64,000 bases of DNA, from positions 9,249,021-9,313,020 of the forward strand of contig OX335642.1 in assembly GCA_946894095.1 (NCBI GenBank), in the 5' to 3' direction. Position numbers and translations under genes: made by a program. This stretch comes from Incurvaria masculella. Its lineage: Eukaryota; Arthropoda; Insecta; Lepidoptera; Incurvariidae. A model generated the notes under the pieces. It saw nothing but the letters and a program-made list of their open reading frames with translations, searched no databases and was not told the DNA's origin. Positions 22,574 through 64,000 of this stretch are shown piece after piece (position 1 is the stretch's first letter; every line of letters starts with the position of its first letter).

Positions 22574-22800
22574 GCTAATAATATGAATGCGAAAGTAACT
22601 CTGTCTGTTGCGTTTTCACGTCTGAATCGCTGATCCAAATATGGTGAGTTTCTGTACAGAGATAATCTGGACCGTAGAGAAGGACATAGGCTGCCTTTTG
22701 TAGCGAAAATTAAACTTGAAGGGGGTGAAATAGGGGATAAAAATTTCAGCTTGGGCAAAAATGCTCTCATATATCTGTCTGGTGTCCTGCTGTCCGACTG
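22574..22800. repeat. Dispersed 'CTGTCTGTTGCGTTTTCACG' repeat
   Basis: Shares TCTGTCTGTTGCGTTTT, GATAATCTGGACC, GGACATAGGCTGCCTTTTGT and GAAAATTAAACT with 25990-26263 in the same order. Non-coding. Confidence 0.65.
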
Positions 22801-22859
22801 TTCTCCATTGCAGGTTGCATTTCGCAATCGATTCTTTTGAAATATAGTGAGCATGTTCG

Positions 22860-23226
22860 ATTAATTATATCGATTTTTTTAGTCTAGCTAGTTTTTTTAA
22901 AATTTTAACAATTTTGGAAAAGGTCAGTAACCATATAGTTCTATTTAATAAAGTTGGTTTGATGAACTTTCCAAGTTTGTATGGGGAGATGAGCGAAAAC
23001 CTCCGCCTTAAACTTATCTTTTTTGTTTTTTCCCTTTCAGATGGCAGTCCACCGTCTGATCCACTTCAAACGTAACAGTCACAATAAAATTATGCCTTAC
23101 TAACATTTTAAAGTAGGCCGCGTAGATGAATCTCTTAGAGCTGTGTAAGCGTAGTTTTTATTTTACAATGGTGCGGGCTTGGCGGGAGGCGCGGAAGTGA
23201 AGATCTGAATGTGAAGCGTTGGAGTC
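22860..23226 (+). promoter_or_regulatory. gek: Probable 5' region of gek
   Basis: Sequence directly before the gek start codon. The last 60 bases turn GC-rich (GGTGCGGGCTTGGCGGGAGG), as in an untranslated leader. No TATA box; the transcription start cannot be fixed, and upstream non-coding exons may exist. Confidence 0.3.
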
Positions 23227-63653
<40,427 letters not shown>

Positions 63654-63809
63654 GTAACACTCTTTTGGTAGACCAACCGCCAGAAACCCTGAGAACCAAT
63701 ACTAGTTGTTGCGGACGTTCGCACCGGTCGATATGCCGAGGGTCAAAAGTAAACCTTAACCTAACCTGGATCTGGATCTAAGTTCTATCTAAGCTTTAAG
63801 CTGCTGGTG

Positions 63810-64000
63810 TGACTATTTCATTTTATTTGATGAAATGTTTTTCGTAGTCAAACTACACTAAGTTATGTCAAAAACTGATAGATCCGCGGATTCGATCAAC
63901 TCAGTAAAGAAGAATACACCACCGACCACAGTAATGAAATACATGCTTGGATCTAAAGGCTACTGCCAAACAATTTCATGTAGAACAGTTTAATGTATAT
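63810..64000 (-). mobile_element. LINE 3' end, (AAATG) family, cut by the window edge
   Basis: TTTCATTTTATTTGATGAAATG, AAACTACACTAAGTTATGTC and GATCCGCGGATTCGATCAAC: the uninterrupted version of the site that carries a MITE at 21762-21928. Confidence 0.7.

Overview
The window is eukaryotic nuclear DNA from an insect, most probably a moth or butterfly. Protein-coding parts are short GC-rich exons bounded by GT-AG introns, set in AT-rich sequence crowded with transposon debris. Several dispersed repeats are of types I associate with Lepidoptera (the 'GAATTGAGAACCTCCTCC...AAGTCGGTTAA' repeat, the 'TTACGGTTCATGAGAT' repeat, many tRNA-headed SINEs). The order is inferred from repeats and protein similarity; no species marker is present.

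Three genes can be supported. (1) Positions 2638-8342, plus strand: a five-exon secreted S1A serine protease of 279 residues with the full catalytic triad. It has Ser instead of Asp at specificity position 189 and no basic activation site. A broken Thr/Ser-rich mucin-like tail follows it, separated by a SINE. (2) Positions 13040-15619, minus strand: an intronless ORF for the Lines protein (segment polarity, partner of Bowl). (3) Positions 23227-63653 and beyond the right edge, plus strand: at least 34 and probably 35 exons of genghis khan (gek), the MRCK-type Cdc42-effector kinase. Domains in order are an N-terminal capped helix, AGC kinase, long coiled coil, C1, PH and most of the CNH domain; the CRIB motif and stop codon lie beyond the window. 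Exon phases agree at every junction. A further 61-codon ORF with a C-terminal membrane segment (45369-45554) lies in a gek intron and is only a candidate.

The rest is repeats. A tRNA-derived SINE family has more than fifteen whole or partial copies. A 5'-truncated jockey-like LINE (57063-58995) has a second 3' end in the protease gene (3455-3975). Fragments of at least four other LINE families occur, two of which sit antisense directly upstream of gek exons. Palindromic MITE/foldback elements include a head-to-tail pair (10080-10776) with a third copy (33254-33655), and a foldback packed with GTATAA/TTATAC motifs (29400-30048). A 20-bp minisatellite abuts the gek exon 6 acceptor, and a roughly 58-bp minisatellite recurs at several sites.

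I see no CRISPR array, operon, prophage, rRNA or genuine tRNA gene, and no convincing undescribed multi-gene system. The points most worth a second look are the hairpin elements, the atypical protease with its disrupted tail, the alternative gek cassettes, and the small intronic ORF.
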